Below are positions 1-8,348 of a DNA stretch of 60,598 nucleotides, piece after piece; position 1 is the stretch's first letter, and every line of letters starts with the position of its first letter. Position numbers and translations under genes: made by a program. The notes under the pieces were generated by a model. The model saw only the letters and a program-made list of their open reading frames with translations, searched no databases and had not been told where the DNA came from. The DNA comes from an uncultured Parabacteroides sp. GTDB taxonomy: Bacteria; Bacteroidota; Bacteroidia; Bacteroidales; Tannerellaceae. The stretch is taken from contig CAKUZF010000015.1 in the NCBI GenBank assembly GCA_934718155.1, positions 1 through 60,598 of the forward strand, read 5' to 3'.

Positions 1-72
1 GAAGGAGGTCGCAAAAATGGTATTTGGAAAATATTGGATGAAGAATATGAAGGTTTCTTCAAAAGAATCTGA
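1..72 (+). CDS. C-terminal end of an unidentified protein (partial)
   Basis: Frame 1 is open from the window edge to a TGA at 70-72, giving 23 residues that end in EYEGFFKRI. The mix of charged and aromatic residues looks like real coding sequence. The overlapping frame starting at ATG 17 runs through a long hairpin and ends in low-information sequence. The start lies outside the window and no family can be named from so short a tail. Confidence 0.4.
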   Translation, partial: EGGRKNGIWKILDEEYEGFFKRI

Positions 73-86
73 AAAACACCAACAAA

Positions 87-127
87 TGGGGTTGGGTAGT
101 TTCCTTATTCGGAACTATCCAGCCCCA
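87..127 (+). other. Long hairpin after the partial gene
   Basis: Bases 87-104 pair with 111-127 around a six-base loop, with a few G-U or bulged positions. Only a T-rich stretch without a clean U-run follows, so it is either a weak terminator or an mRNA-end stabilising structure for the upstream gene. Bases 128-231 show nothing else I can support. Confidence 0.45.
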
Positions 128-231
128 TGTCGTATTGTGTTTGTTGTTAATGCTTTAAACTCTAGTACATTCTTTACAAGAGCGGTGTCTGAGAAAAACA
201 CACCTTATTCTTAGGAATCATCAACTCACTT

Positions 232-280
232 AAACACAAAAAAGCGTACAACCAAAATCTATGCGATTTCAGTTGTACGC
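232..280 (-). terminator. Rho-independent terminator of dnaK
   Basis: GCGTACAAC (244-252) pairs perfectly with GTTGTACGC (272-280), and an inner AAATC/GATTT stem extends it. On the minus strand a U-rich tract (complement of 232-243) follows. It lies 47 bases past the dnaK stop. Confidence 0.85.
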
Positions 281-326
281 CTTTATTGTTTAATCTTTAT
301 CGGGAAGGATCCCGATTAGATTGTAC

Positions 327-2246
327 TTACTTCACTTCCTCGAAGTCGACGTCGGTCACATTGTCCTTGTCGTTGTTGCCTGAGTTGTTGCTTGCCTGCT
401 GGCCACCGAAGTCGGGACCTGCCTGCTGAGCGCCCTGAGCACCACCTTGAGCGTTGTACATCTCCTGGCTTGCGGCCTGGAATACACCGTTCAACTCGTT
501 CATGGCAGCGTCTACAGCAGCGATGTCTTGAGCCTTGTGAGCCTCTTTCAACTTACCAAGAGCGGCCTCAATCTGACTCTTTTTGTCTGCCGGCAACTTA
601 TCGCCCAGATCCTTCAATTGCTTCTCGGTCTGGAAGATCATGCTGTCTGCCTGGTTCAGCTTGTCGATACGCTCTTTCTCCTTCTTATCGGCCTCAGCGT
701 TAGCTGCAGCCTCGGCCTTCATGCGCTTAACCTCCTCGTCGCTCAAGCCGCTTGAAGCCTCGATACGGATGCTCTGTTCCTTGCCAGTACCCTTATCTTT
801 AGCCGATACATTCAAGATACCGTTAGCGTCGATATCGAATGTTACCTCGATCTGAGGAACACCACGCTGTGCGGCGGGAATGCCGTCGAGGTGGAAACGA
901 CCGATCGACTTGTTGTCTTTAGCCAATGAACGCTCGCCCTGCAATACGTGGATCTCTACAGAAGGCTGGTTGTCGACAGCCGTCGTAAAGGTCTCCGACT
1001 TCTTGGTAGGGATTGTCGTGTTGGCCTCGATCAGCTTCGTCATCACGCCGCCCATAGTCTCGATACCCAATGACAGCGGAGTAACATCCAGCAAGAGGAC
1101 ATCCTTCACCTCACCCGTCAATACACCACCTTGGATAGCGGCACCTACGGCAACCACCTCATCCGGGTTAACACCCTTTGAAGGAGCCTTGCCGAAGAAT
1201 TTCTCTACGACAGCCTGAACAGCCGGGATACGTGTAGAACCACCTACCAAGATAACCTCGTCGATGTCAGAAGTGCTCATGTTGGCATCCTTCAAGGCCT
1301 GACGACACGGCTCGATACAAGCCTGAATCAAGTGGTCGGCCAACTGCTCGAACTTAGCACGAGTCAACGTCTTAACCAAGTGTTTGGGCACACCGTTTAC
1401 CGGCATGATGTACGGCAGGTTGATCTCCGTGCTCGTTGTGCTTGACAACTCGATCTTTGCCTTCTCAGCTGCCTCTTTCAAGCGCTGCAGAGCCATCGGG
1501 TCCTTACGCAAATCAACACCCTCGTCGCTCAAGAACTCCTCAGCCAACCAGTCGATGATTACGTGGTCGAAGTCATCACCACCCAGGTGTGTATCACCGT
1601 TAGTTGATTTAACCTCGAATACGCCGTCGCCCAGCTCCAAGATAGAGATATCAAACGTACCACCACCCAAGTCGAATACGGCGATCTTCATGTCCTTGTT
1701 GGCTTTGTCCAAACCGTAAGCCAAAGAAGCGGCGGTAGGCTCGTTCACGATACGGCGAACCTTCAAGCCTGCGATCTCGCCAGCCTCTTTCGTAGCCTGA
1801 CGTTGAGCGTCGCTAAAGTAAGCCGGAACGGTGATGACTGCCTCTGTCACCTCCTGTCCGAGGTAATCCTCGGCGGTCTTCTTCATTTTCTGCAGCACCA
1901 TTGCTGAGATTTCCTGCGGCGTGTAAAGACGTCCGTCGATGTCTACACGCGGAGTATTGTTGTCGCCACGCACTACCTTGTAAGGAACGCGTGAGATTTC
2001 TTTCTGAACCTGATCATACGTCTCACCCATGAAACGCTTGATCGAGAAGATTGTCTTTTGCGGGTTTGTAATAGCCTGACGTTTAGCAGGATCACCAACC
2101 TTACGCTCGCCACCTTCTACGAATGCTACGATAGACGGTGTTGTTCTTTTACCCTCACTGTTTGCGATTACTACCGGCTCACTGCCTTCCAAAACAGCTA
2201 CACATGAATTGGTTGTACCTAAGTCAATACCTATGATCTTTCCCAT
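327..2246 (-). CDS. dnaK: Molecular chaperone DnaK (Hsp70)
   Basis: ATP-dependent Hsp70 chaperone of the cytoplasm, 639 residues, the normal length. The ATPase domain opens with GIDLGTTNSCV at residues 5-15 and carries the phosphate-binding DLGGGTFD motif. The hydrophobic linker DVLLLDVTPLSLGIET joins it to the substrate-binding domain. A Gly/Gln-rich tail (GGAQGAQQAG) ends in DVDFEEVK. Neither dnaJ nor grpE is adjacent, which is common in Bacteroidetes. The gene stands alone between a good terminator and a 248-base upstream region. That region holds a sequence resembling a sigma-54 promoter at 2320-2336. Identification is certain; regulation is inference. Confidence 0.98.
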   Translation of the reverse strand: MGKIIGIDLGTTNSCVAVLEGSEPVVIANSEGKRTTPSIVAFVEGGERKVGDPAKRQAITNPQKTIFSIKRFMGETYDQVQKEISRVPYKVVRGDNNTPRVDIDGRLYTPQEISAMVLQKMKKTAEDYLGQEVTEAVITVPAYFSDAQRQATKEAGEIAGLKVRRIVNEPTAASLAYGLDKANKDMKIAVFDLGGGTFDISILELGDGVFEVKSTNGDTHLGGDDFDHVIIDWLAEEFLSDEGVDLRKDPMALQRLKEAAEKAKIELSSTTSTEINLPYIMPVNGVPKHLVKTLTRAKFEQLADHLIQACIEPCRQALKDANMSTSDIDEVILVGGSTRIPAVQAVVEKFFGKAPSKGVNPDEVVAVGAAIQGGVLTGEVKDVLLLDVTPLSLGIETMGGVMTKLIEANTTIPTKKSETFTTAVDNQPSVEIHVLQGERSLAKDNKSIGRFHLDGIPAAQRGVPQIEVTFDIDANGILNVSAKDKGTGKEQSIRIEASSGLSDEEVKRMKAEAAANAEADKKEKERIDKLNQADSMIFQTEKQLKDLGDKLPADKKSQIEAALGKLKEAHKAQDIAAVDAAMNELNGVFQAASQEMYNAQGGAQGAQQAGPDFGGQQASNNSGNNDKDNVTDVDFEEVK

Positions 2247-2319
2247 GATTATATAATTTTTATTGTTATTATTCAGTTTACTTATCCTCCGTTGTTTCCA
2301 GCGGATTCACCATAGAATC

Positions 2320-2336
2320 TACAAATGGCGTGCCAA
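2320..2336 (-). promoter_or_regulatory. Possible sigma-54-type promoter of dnaK
   Basis: The minus strand reads TTGGCACGCCATTTGTA. This matches the -24 element (TTGGCACG) exactly and the -12 element except for T in place of C (TTGTA for TTGCA), with the required 10 bases between the GG and the G-pyrimidine. It would place the transcript start about 60 bases upstream of the dnaK ATG. The deviation at -12 keeps confidence modest. Confidence 0.4.
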
Positions 2337-2412
2337 AAGACGATCAAGTCTCAAAAAAAGATTTGTGTCAGTCTTTCTGTCATTTTGGCTGCGGTTGGTG
2401 GTGTAAGGCGGT

Positions 2413-2452
2413 CAAAAACAAGAAACCTCGACACCTTTTGCGGGTATCGAGG
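2413..2452 (-). terminator. Rho-independent terminator of rng
   Basis: CCTCGA (2426-2431) pairs with TCGAGG (2447-2452), with further inner pairs. On the minus strand the stem is followed by TTTCTTGTTTTT. It sits just after the rng stop codon. Confidence 0.75.
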
Positions 2453-2494
2453 CTCTCTATACATTATTAATAATGGATCCGTGGGTAAAACAGA

Positions 2495-4084
2495 TTAGTC
2501 AACCTCTTTTTTGCTGACCATCTCTTTCTCTTCTTTCATGTCCAGCTCGTTCTTATCCGGATCGATAAACTTATATTCTAAGAACGCCAGGCTCTGATCG
2601 GGGATGATTCGCATCCCGTGTGTATATTTCATTTTCCACCTCATGCTTAAAGGAATGAATCCTTTGTTGACGTAGGCCGCCACGTAGGGGTGGAGGTGCA
2701 GGGTGAATTTCTTCACATGGTGTTGGTTGACCAAACTCTCTATTTTCTCTTCCAAACTGTCGGTAAACAGGATGGAGGGCTTTACGGTGCCCGTCCCAAA
2801 GCAAGAGGGACAATTCTCGGATGTGTTTACGTCCATTGCTGGGCGCACACGTTGACGGGTGATTTGCATCAGTCCAAACTTGCTGAGAGGCAGTATGTTG
2901 TGCTTGGCTCTGTCGGTCTTCATCACGCTCGACATATGCTCGAATAGTTTCTGTCGGTTGCTTGCTTCGAGCATGTCGATAAAGTCGATCACGATGATTC
3001 CGCCCATATCTCTGAGGCGCAGTTGGCGAGCGATCTCGGTGGCTGCCGCCAAGTTCACGTCGATGGCGGTCTGCTCTTGGGCATCGCTGCCTTTCGCACG
3101 GTTTCCGCTGTTCACGTCGATCACGTGCATGGCCTCGGTGTGTTCGATAATCAAGTAGGCTCCGCTCTTGTAGGTGACAGTTCGTCCAAACAACGACTTG
3201 ATCTGCTTCGTGATTCCGAAGTTGTCGAATATCGGGAGTGCGCCCGTATATTCCTGTACGATGTCCTCTTTCCCGGGAGAGATGAGGCTTACATAATTGC
3301 GTACGTCGTTGCAGACTTCCTTGTCATTCACGTAAATGTGCTCGAAAGAGGGGTTGAAGATATCGCGCAGCAAAGCCACGGTGCGAGCCGTTTCCTCATA
3401 AACCATTGAGGGCAGCTTGGCCTTGGGCACTTTAGCGATACTGTCTTCCCATCGTTTCACCAATGTCTTTAATTCATGATCAAGTTCCGCCACGCGTTTG
3501 CCTTCGGCCGATGTGCGTACGATGACGCTGAAGTTCTTCGGCTTGATGCTCATGATCAGCTGGCGAAGGCGTGAGCGCTCTGCGTTCGACTTGATTTTGG
3601 TAGAGACGGATACCTTGTCGGAGAAGGGGATGAGCACGATGAAACGTCCGGCAAATGAGAGCTCGGAAGTCAATCGAGGTCCCTTCGTTGAGATGGGCTC
3701 TTTAGCGATTTGAACCAGAACCTCTTGCCCAGCCTTTAATACCTGGTTGATGCTGCCGTTTTTCTCAAGCTCAGGAAGAGGCTCGATCTTGGGCATGGCC
3801 GGTGCTTTTTTCGAGTCGCCGATCAGTTGCTTCAGGTATTTCTGTTGGGTGTTGAAGTTTGGACCTAAATCCAGATAGTGAAGAAACGCATCCTTTTTAT
3901 AGCCTATGTCAATGAAGGCAGCATTGAGGCCGGGCATCAGCTTCTTTACCTTGCCCAGATAGATATCGCCTACGGCAAACGCTTCGTTGCGAGCCTCTTT
4001 TTGGAGCTCCACGAGGCTTTTGTCTTCCAGAACGGCGATCGACACCTCTTTAGGTTGTACATCTACTACTAATTCACTAACCAC
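2495..4084 (-). CDS. rng: Ribonuclease G (RNase E/G family)
   Basis: Single-strand endoribonuclease for rRNA 5'-end maturation and mRNA decay, 529 residues. That is slightly longer than E. coli RNase G and lacks the long RNase E scaffold. An S1-like RNA-binding region lies in roughly the first 130 residues (GDIYLGKVKKLMPGLNAAFIDIG). The catalytic metal-binding aspartates are in HVIDVNSGN and GGIIVIDFIDM. The zinc-link cysteines that join protomers are in ENCPSCFGTG. A charged tail (MKEEKEMVSKKEVD) closes it. It lies downstream of HU and the small ribosomal-protein gene on the same strand, an arrangement seen in other Bacteroidetes. Confidence 0.95.
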   Translation of the reverse strand: MVSELVVDVQPKEVSIAVLEDKSLVELQKEARNEAFAVGDIYLGKVKKLMPGLNAAFIDIGYKKDAFLHYLDLGPNFNTQQKYLKQLIGDSKKAPAMPKIEPLPELEKNGSINQVLKAGQEVLVQIAKEPISTKGPRLTSELSFAGRFIVLIPFSDKVSVSTKIKSNAERSRLRQLIMSIKPKNFSVIVRTSAEGKRVAELDHELKTLVKRWEDSIAKVPKAKLPSMVYEETARTVALLRDIFNPSFEHIYVNDKEVCNDVRNYVSLISPGKEDIVQEYTGALPIFDNFGITKQIKSLFGRTVTYKSGAYLIIEHTEAMHVIDVNSGNRAKGSDAQEQTAIDVNLAAATEIARQLRLRDMGGIIVIDFIDMLEASNRQKLFEHMSSVMKTDRAKHNILPLSKFGLMQITRQRVRPAMDVNTSENCPSCFGTGTVKPSILFTDSLEEKIESLVNQHHVKKFTLHLHPYVAAYVNKGFIPLSMRWKMKYTHGMRIIPDQSLAFLEYKFIDPDKNELDMKEEKEMVSKKEVD

Positions 4085-4128
4085 TTTGTTCGGATGTGTT
4101 TATGATATTGACCTTAATAAATGCGCAA

Positions 4129-4170
4129 AGAACAAACTTAAAAGGTCACTTATTAAGTTTGTTCTTTTTG
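4129..4170. terminator. Perfect 13-bp hairpin between rng and the small ribosomal gene
   Basis: AGAACAAACTTAA (4129-4141) pairs perfectly with TTAAGTTTGTTCT (4153-4165) around an 11-base loop. On the minus strand it lies between the 30-codon gene and rng and has only a short U-tract. On the plus strand it is followed by TTTTG. It may partly terminate, or process, the HU transcript ahead of rng. Confidence 0.5.
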
Positions 4171-4192
4171 TTGTTAGAGTGTCAGGATAGAC

Positions 4193-4282
4193 TTACTTCT
4201 TCTTATGTCTATTCTTCTTCAGTCTCTTCTTACGCTTGTGAGTAGACATCTTATGTCTTTTTCTTTTTTTACCGCTCGGCAT
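4193..4282 (-). CDS. Tiny basic ribosomal protein (AURKAIP1/COX24 family)
   Basis: A 29-residue lysine/arginine-rich peptide beginning MPSGKKRKRHKMSTHKRKK and ending NRHKKK. This is the Bacteroidetes AURKAIP1/COX24-domain peptide, which I recall being assigned as a large-subunit protein (bL38) in a Flavobacterium ribosome structure; that detail is from memory. It starts 55 bases after the HU stop and precedes rng, so ribosome and nucleoid functions share a locus. It is shorter than usual gene-length cut-offs and is easily missed. Confidence 0.85.
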   Translation of the reverse strand: MPSGKKRKRHKMSTHKRKKRLKKNRHKKK

Positions 4283-4337
4283 TTTTTTTGAATTTTAAAT
4301 GATTAAACGTATAATAGTTAATTGCTTATCTCTTTAT

Positions 4338-4610
4338 TTATTTTACTTCGCTCAAGAAAGTCTTTGCGGGCTTGAAAGAGGGAATATTGTGCTCCGGAAT
4401 GATAATCGTAGTATTCTTAGAAATATTACGAGCTGTCTTCTGCGCTCTCTTCTTGATCACGAAACTACCAAAACCTCTCAAGTAAACGTTATCGCCATTA
4501 GCCAATGAGCCTTTAACAATCTCCATGAAAGACTCTACGCTTGACAGCACGGTCTGCTTGTCGATACCAGTGCTCTTTGAAATCTCGCTAACAATGTCTG
4601 CTTTAGTCAT
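4338..4610 (-). CDS. HU/IHF-type DNA-binding protein
   Basis: A 90-residue nucleoid-associated protein of standard HU length. The N-terminal helical dimerisation part (MTKADIVSEISKSTGIDKQTV) is followed by the conserved VYLRGFGSFVIKKR strand. The DNA-clasping arm contains the intercalating proline region (TTIIIPEHNIPSFKPAKTF). It bends and compacts DNA as a dimer. A clear promoter lies at 4654-4682. It is the first gene of a minus-strand group with the 29-residue ribosomal peptide and perhaps rng. Confidence 0.95.
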   Translation of the reverse strand: MTKADIVSEISKSTGIDKQTVLSSVESFMEIVKGSLANGDNVYLRGFGSFVIKKRAQKTARNISKNTTIIIPEHNIPSFKPAKTFLSEVK

Positions 4611-4653
4611 GTCTTTTTGTATTTATGGTTTGAACCTTTAATTTTTTGGAATG

Positions 4654-4682
4654 CAAAGATATAGCTTTTTATTGATGCGCAA
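4654..4682 (-). promoter_or_regulatory. Bacteroidetes-type promoter of the HU gene
   Basis: On the minus strand a TTG (4682-4680) is followed after 18 bases by TATCTTTG (4661-4654), matching TTG/TAnnTTTG. It lies about 45 bases before the HU start. Confidence 0.65.
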
Positions 4683-4739
4683 AAAGAATTGAGTGCCATT
4701 TTTACGAAAAAAGATGTTTTCTATGTCGTAAGTTATGTG

Positions 4740-4747
4740 TATGTTTG
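4740..4747 (+). promoter_or_regulatory. Promoter -7 element of mutY
   Basis: TATGTTTG matches TAnnTTTG. It covers the upstream TTG codon at 4745 that would otherwise give the longest reading frame, so translation must start downstream, most likely at ATG 4775. Confidence 0.55.
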
Positions 4748-4774
4748 CGCCAATCAAATAGTTATGAAAGCGAG

Positions 4775-5878
4775 ATGACGACGGAAAGCGAAGCGAAAGA
4801 GCCCTCGATGGGGTTGGATATCAGCCGCCTATTGATAGATTGGTATGAGTTGAACAAACGTATGTTGCCTTGGCGCGAAACGCGCGACCCCTACCTGATT
4901 TGGGTCTCGGAGATTATTCTGCAACAGACTCGTGTGGCGCAAGGGTTGGATTATTACCTGCGTTTCACGGAGCGTTTTCCAACCGTGGCCCACTTGGCGG
5001 CGGCCGAAGAAGACGAGGTGCTGAAGTATTGGCAGGGATTGGGTTATTATAGCCGGGCGCGCAACCTGCATGCGGCGGCCAAGATGGTGATGGATCGTTT
5101 CGGCGGCCAGTTTCCGCACACCTACGAGGAGGTGTTATCGCTGAAAGGAGTAGGGGCCTATACGGCAGCCGCCATTGTCTCCTTTGCTTGGAATGAGCCT
5201 TACCCGGTGGTGGATGGTAATGTCTATCGGGTGTTAGCCCGTTTGTTCAGTCTCGATGTAGCGATTGACAGCAGCTCGGGTAAGCGGCTTTTCGCCGATT
5301 TGGCCCATCAGTTGATCGATCCGAAGCGAGCCTCCGTCTATAACCAAGCTATTATGGAGCTGGGCGCCTTGCAGTGTGTGCCCAAGAGTCCCAACTGCGA
5401 AGCTTGTCCGCTGGTGGATCACTGCTTGGCCTATGCCCAGGGGCGGGTGGAGGAGCTTCCGGGCAAAGGGCATAAGACGAAGACGCGTGATCGCTACTTC
5501 CATTACCTATACCTTATATATAAGGGACACACGTGGCTGCGCCGACGCACGGCGGGCGATATTTGGGAAGGCTTGTATGAGTTTCCACTGATCGAAGCCG
5601 ATCGCACGTTAGACTTGGCCGCCTTAAGCCAGACAGAGCCCTATCGGCGTTGGCTGGGCGGCATGCCTGCGCTGCGCATGTCACACAGCCTGACAGACAT
5701 GAAGCACGTCTTGTCGCACCAAGTGCTCCACGCCTCCTTCTACGTCTTTGAACTGGACCAGCCCCCCACTGGACTCGACGATTACCTCTGTGTCCCCTTG
5801 GCGGAGTTCGAACGCTATGCGATTCCCCGCCTAATTCATATTTATACGGAGAAATTGGGTGGAAACTTGTCGGAATGA
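4775..5878 (+). CDS. mutY: Adenine DNA glycosylase MutY
   Basis: Base-excision repair enzyme that removes adenine opposite 8-oxoguanine, 367 residues from the chosen start. The catalytic glutamate is in SEIILQQTRV. The helix-hairpin-helix is LKGVGAYTAAAIVSFAWN, with the catalytic aspartate in VVDGNVYRVLARL. The 4Fe-4S cluster cysteines are spaced C-x6-C-x2-C-x5-C in CVPKSPNCEACPLVDHC. The C-terminal 140 residues are the NUDIX-like domain that recognises 8-oxoG. It immediately precedes ssb and the gldE-gldD genes, a neighbourhood known from other Bacteroidetes. Confidence 0.96.
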   Translation: MTTESEAKEPSMGLDISRLLIDWYELNKRMLPWRETRDPYLIWVSEIILQQTRVAQGLDYYLRFTERFPTVAHLAAAEEDEVLKYWQGLGYYSRARNLHAAAKMVMDRFGGQFPHTYEEVLSLKGVGAYTAAAIVSFAWNEPYPVVDGNVYRVLARLFSLDVAIDSSSGKRLFADLAHQLIDPKRASVYNQAIMELGALQCVPKSPNCEACPLVDHCLAYAQGRVEELPGKGHKTKTRDRYFHYLYLIYKGHTWLRRRTAGDIWEGLYEFPLIEADRTLDLAALSQTEPYRRWLGGMPALRMSHSLTDMKHVLSHQVLHASFYVFELDQPPTGLDDYLCVPLAEFERYAIPRLIHIYTEKLGGNLSE

Positions 5879-5897
5879 ATGAATTTGTGTTTCTTTG
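5867..5897 (+). promoter_or_regulatory. Promoter of the ssb-gldE-gldD operon
   Basis: TTG (5867-5869), 20 bases, then TTTCTTTG (5890-5897), one mismatch to TAnnTTTG. It overlaps the end of mutY. It supports the ATG at 5928 as the ssb start rather than an upstream TTG at 5895, which lies inside the -7 element. Confidence 0.55.
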
Positions 5898-5927
5898 CTC
5901 TCTGTAAGCGAAAGAATTCGAAATACT

Positions 5928-6401
5928 ATGTCATTAAATAAGGTAATATTAATCGGCAATGTCGGTAAAGATCCCGATGTCCGTTATTTTGAGAGTGGTC
6001 AGGCAGTGGCCAATTTCCCGTTGGCAACCTCTGAGCGTGGTTATACATTGGCCAACGGAACAGTCATACCCGAGCGTACGGATTGGCACAACATCGTGGT
6101 GCGTCGTGACCAGGTGGCCTTCGTCGAGAAGTGGGTGCGCAAAGGCTCAAGCCTCTATGTAGAGGGGAAGATACGCACTCGTAGCTACGACGATGCCAAC
6201 GGCATGAAGCGTTATGTGACGGAGATCCATGCCGACCGCATTGAGTTTTATAGCAATGGCACACGTCCGGCCGACGCGGGAGGCAACCAGCAGCAGGCTG
6301 CGACTCAACCCGCCACGCAGCCACTGGAGCCTGCGGCACAATCTGCGCTCCAACAACCCTCTATCCCGGCGAGCGATTCGGCTGATGACCTCCCGTTCTG
6401 A
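5928..6401 (+). CDS. ssb: Single-stranded DNA-binding protein
   Basis: A 157-residue SSB that coats ssDNA in replication and repair. The OB-fold occupies about the first 110 residues, beginning MSLNKVILIGNVGKDPDVRY and including WHNIVVRRDQVAFVEKWVRKG. A Gln/Ala/Pro-rich linker follows. The acidic tip SADDLPF that recruits partner proteins closes it. The ATG at 5928 is chosen because the family starts MSLNKVILIG and because a promoter overlaps the longer frame. It is first in an operon with gldE, gldD and a phosphopantetheinyl transferase. Confidence 0.96.
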   Translation: MSLNKVILIGNVGKDPDVRYFESGQAVANFPLATSERGYTLANGTVIPERTDWHNIVVRRDQVAFVEKWVRKGSSLYVEGKIRTRSYDDANGMKRYVTEIHADRIEFYSNGTRPADAGGNQQQAATQPATQPLEPAAQSALQQPSIPASDSADDLPF

Positions 6402-6426
6402 TCATGTTTAACTAAAACTGTTCCCA

Positions 6427-7767
6427 TTGGACTCAGACTATTATTTATCGGGCTTATTTGCGAATGTAACAGTCAACGCTTTGTCAGCGAGCGTGCTTGT
6501 GGCTTTTAGCCTTGCTTTTCTTTTGCTGATTGTTTCCGGATTTATGTCCGCCTCCGAGGTGGCCTTCTTCTCGTTGGGTCCGAACGACCTCAACGAGATT
6601 CGGGAGGAGAACAAGCCTGCCGACATACAGATTCGCCGCCTTTTGGAGCGTTCGGAATATCTGTTGGCCTCCATCTTGATAGGCAACAACTTTGTGAATG
6701 TGGCCGTAGTCATGCTCTGCACCTATGGTATACATTCATGGATCGATTTCACCCAGGCTCCTTTGGTGGGCTTCCTCTTAGAGACGGTTATTTTAACCTT
6801 CCTGCTCTTGCTCTTTGGCGAGATTATGCCGAAGATCTACGCCCAAAAGAACGCCTTGCGTTTTGTGCGTACCGTGGCCTCTACCCTGAGCGGCTTGGAG
6901 TATTTCTGCCGCCCGCTGTCTAGGATATTAGTAAACTCCACTTCGATGATCAACCGAGCCTTGGCCAAGAAAAAGGCCGACCTCTCGGTCGACGAGCTGT
7001 CGAAGGCCCTGGAATTGACCTCTCCTGAGATCCCAGAGGAGAAGGAGATGCTGGCCGAGATCCTGAAGTTTTACAACACGACGGCCAACGAGGTGATGAC
7101 TCCCCGTCTCGACCTGGAGGATTTAGACATCAAGACCTCTTTCCGCCAGGTGCTCGACTTTGTCGTGAAGACGGGCTATTCGCGTGTGCCGGTCTATGCC
7201 GACACCGAAGACAATATCAAGGGCATTCTTTACATCAAAGACCTGTTGCCCTACATCGATAAGCCCGACACCTTCCGTTGGCAAAGCCTGGTGCGTCCGG
7301 CCTATTTCGTGCCTGAGACCAAGAAGATCGACGACCTGCTGGAGGAGTTCCGCACCAACAAGATCCACATGGCTATTGTGGTGGACGAGTTTGGCGGCAC
7401 ATCGGGTATCGTGACGATGGAAGATATCTTGGAGGAGATCGTAGGCGAGATCTCTGACGAGTACGACGAAGACGAGCAGCAATACATCCGCCTTTCGGAT
7501 GGCAGCTTGATCTTCGAGGCTAAGATCCTGCTTACCGACTTCTTCCGTGTGATCGATGTCGATCCTGCCGCTTTCGGTAAGCTGACCGAAGAGGTAGAGA
7601 CGTTGGCTGGATTGCTCTTGGAAATCAAGGGCGAGTTCCCTCGTCGCCGTGAGATTATCGACTACGACAAATATCGTTTCCAGGTATTGGAGGTGGACAA
7701 CCGACGCATCTTGAAGGTGAAGTTCAACTTGCTGTCGGCTGATGATAAACCGGCAGAGAAGGCATGA
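6427..7767 (+). CDS. gldE: Gliding-motility-associated protein GldE (CNNM/CorC-like membrane protein)
   Basis: A 446-residue integral membrane protein. The N-terminal DUF21 region has about four hydrophobic segments (SLAFLLLIVSGFMSASEVAFFS; a later one near residues 95-140). Paired CBS domains (EVMTPRLDLEDLD, SRVPVYADTEDNIKGILYIKDLL, AIVVDEFGGTSGIVTMEDILEEIVGE) and a CorC/HlyC domain follow. The start must be TTG because no ATG lies between the preceding in-frame stop and the first membrane segment. It overlaps gldD by four bases (ATGA). In Flavobacterium gldE is co-transcribed with gldD, and its product is thought to act with GldD. Its biochemical role is unsettled. Confidence 0.9.
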   Translation: MDSDYYLSGLFANVTVNALSASVLVAFSLAFLLLIVSGFMSASEVAFFSLGPNDLNEIREENKPADIQIRRLLERSEYLLASILIGNNFVNVAVVMLCTYGIHSWIDFTQAPLVGFLLETVILTFLLLLFGEIMPKIYAQKNALRFVRTVASTLSGLEYFCRPLSRILVNSTSMINRALAKKKADLSVDELSKALELTSPEIPEEKEMLAEILKFYNTTANEVMTPRLDLEDLDIKTSFRQVLDFVVKTGYSRVPVYADTEDNIKGILYIKDLLPYIDKPDTFRWQSLVRPAYFVPETKKIDDLLEEFRTNKIHMAIVVDEFGGTSGIVTMEDILEEIVGEISDEYDEDEQQYIRLSDGSLIFEAKILLTDFFRVIDVDPAAFGKLTEEVETLAGLLLEIKGEFPRRREIIDYDKYRFQVLEVDNRRILKVKFNLLSADDKPAEKA

Positions 7768-8348
7768 TTCGACTTGCGAGATGGAGCATCGGCCTATGGG
7801 CGCTGATCGGGGTGGCCTGCGTGGATTACACCCCGAAGCCACGAGGCTATGTGCGCATCGAGCCTGCGGCATCTTCCTATCAAAGTCTTGATTGGCCCGA
7901 GTTGCCTTTCCTCTTCGATCTGTCGAGCGAGGCAATCGCCCAGTTGCCCGATAAGGCGGAGGGCGTATCCCGTCTAACCCTTGTTTATCCAAGTTTGAAA
8001 GCCTCGCTTTATTGCAATTGTCTGTCTATAACGCCACAAACCTTCGCTGAGGCTGATCGGGAGAGCCGTCGGCTGGTCGTTCGCCACTTGGCTTTGCCTT
8101 CCGATCGCATCCAGGAGCAGGTCTATACGCATCCCGAGGAATCTGTGTATGGCTCCCTATTCCTATTGGAGGGCAACACCGCTTCGCCCATCCAGTTTCA
8201 ACTGACCGACAGCGTTACCCACTTCTTGCGTGGAGCGCTCTATTTTGATTGCAAACCCAATGCCGACTCCCTGGCCCCAGCCATCGACTATCTGCGTCGG
8301 GATGTGGTTGAGCTGATGCAAACCTTTCGATGGAGGCGGCAGTCATGA
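7764..8348 (+). CDS. gldD: Gliding motility/T9SS-associated lipoprotein GldD
   Basis: A 194-residue predicted lipoprotein. The signal peptide ends in a lipobox (LIGVAC) with Cys19, followed by the family hallmark DYTPKPRGYVRIEP. GldD is needed for gliding and type IX secretion in Flavobacterium and has homologues in non-motile T9SS-bearing Bacteroidetes. Here it is translationally coupled to gldE upstream and to the phosphopantetheinyl transferase downstream through ATGA overlaps. Its molecular role is not known. Confidence 0.92.
   Translation: MIRLARWSIGLWALIGVACVDYTPKPRGYVRIEPAASSYQSLDWPELPFLFDLSSEAIAQLPDKAEGVSRLTLVYPSLKASLYCNCLSITPQTFAEADRESRRLVVRHLALPSDRIQEQVYTHPEESVYGSLFLLEGNTASPIQFQLTDSVTHFLRGALYFDCKPNADSLAPAIDYLRRDVVELMQTFRWRRQS

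Noticed and set aside
17..214. 65-residue frame with a strong Shine-Dalgarno-like sequence before its ATG
   Set aside because: It overlaps a better C-terminal frame and a long hairpin, its later part has no coding character, and Bacteroidetes rarely rely on such ribosome binding sites.
4745..4774. TTG start for mutY at 4745
   Set aside because: The TTG is part of the TATGTTTG promoter element, so it cannot be in the transcript.
7123..7992. 289-residue frame antisense to gldE and gldD
   Set aside because: Shadow of two well-supported genes; no recognisable motif or start signals.
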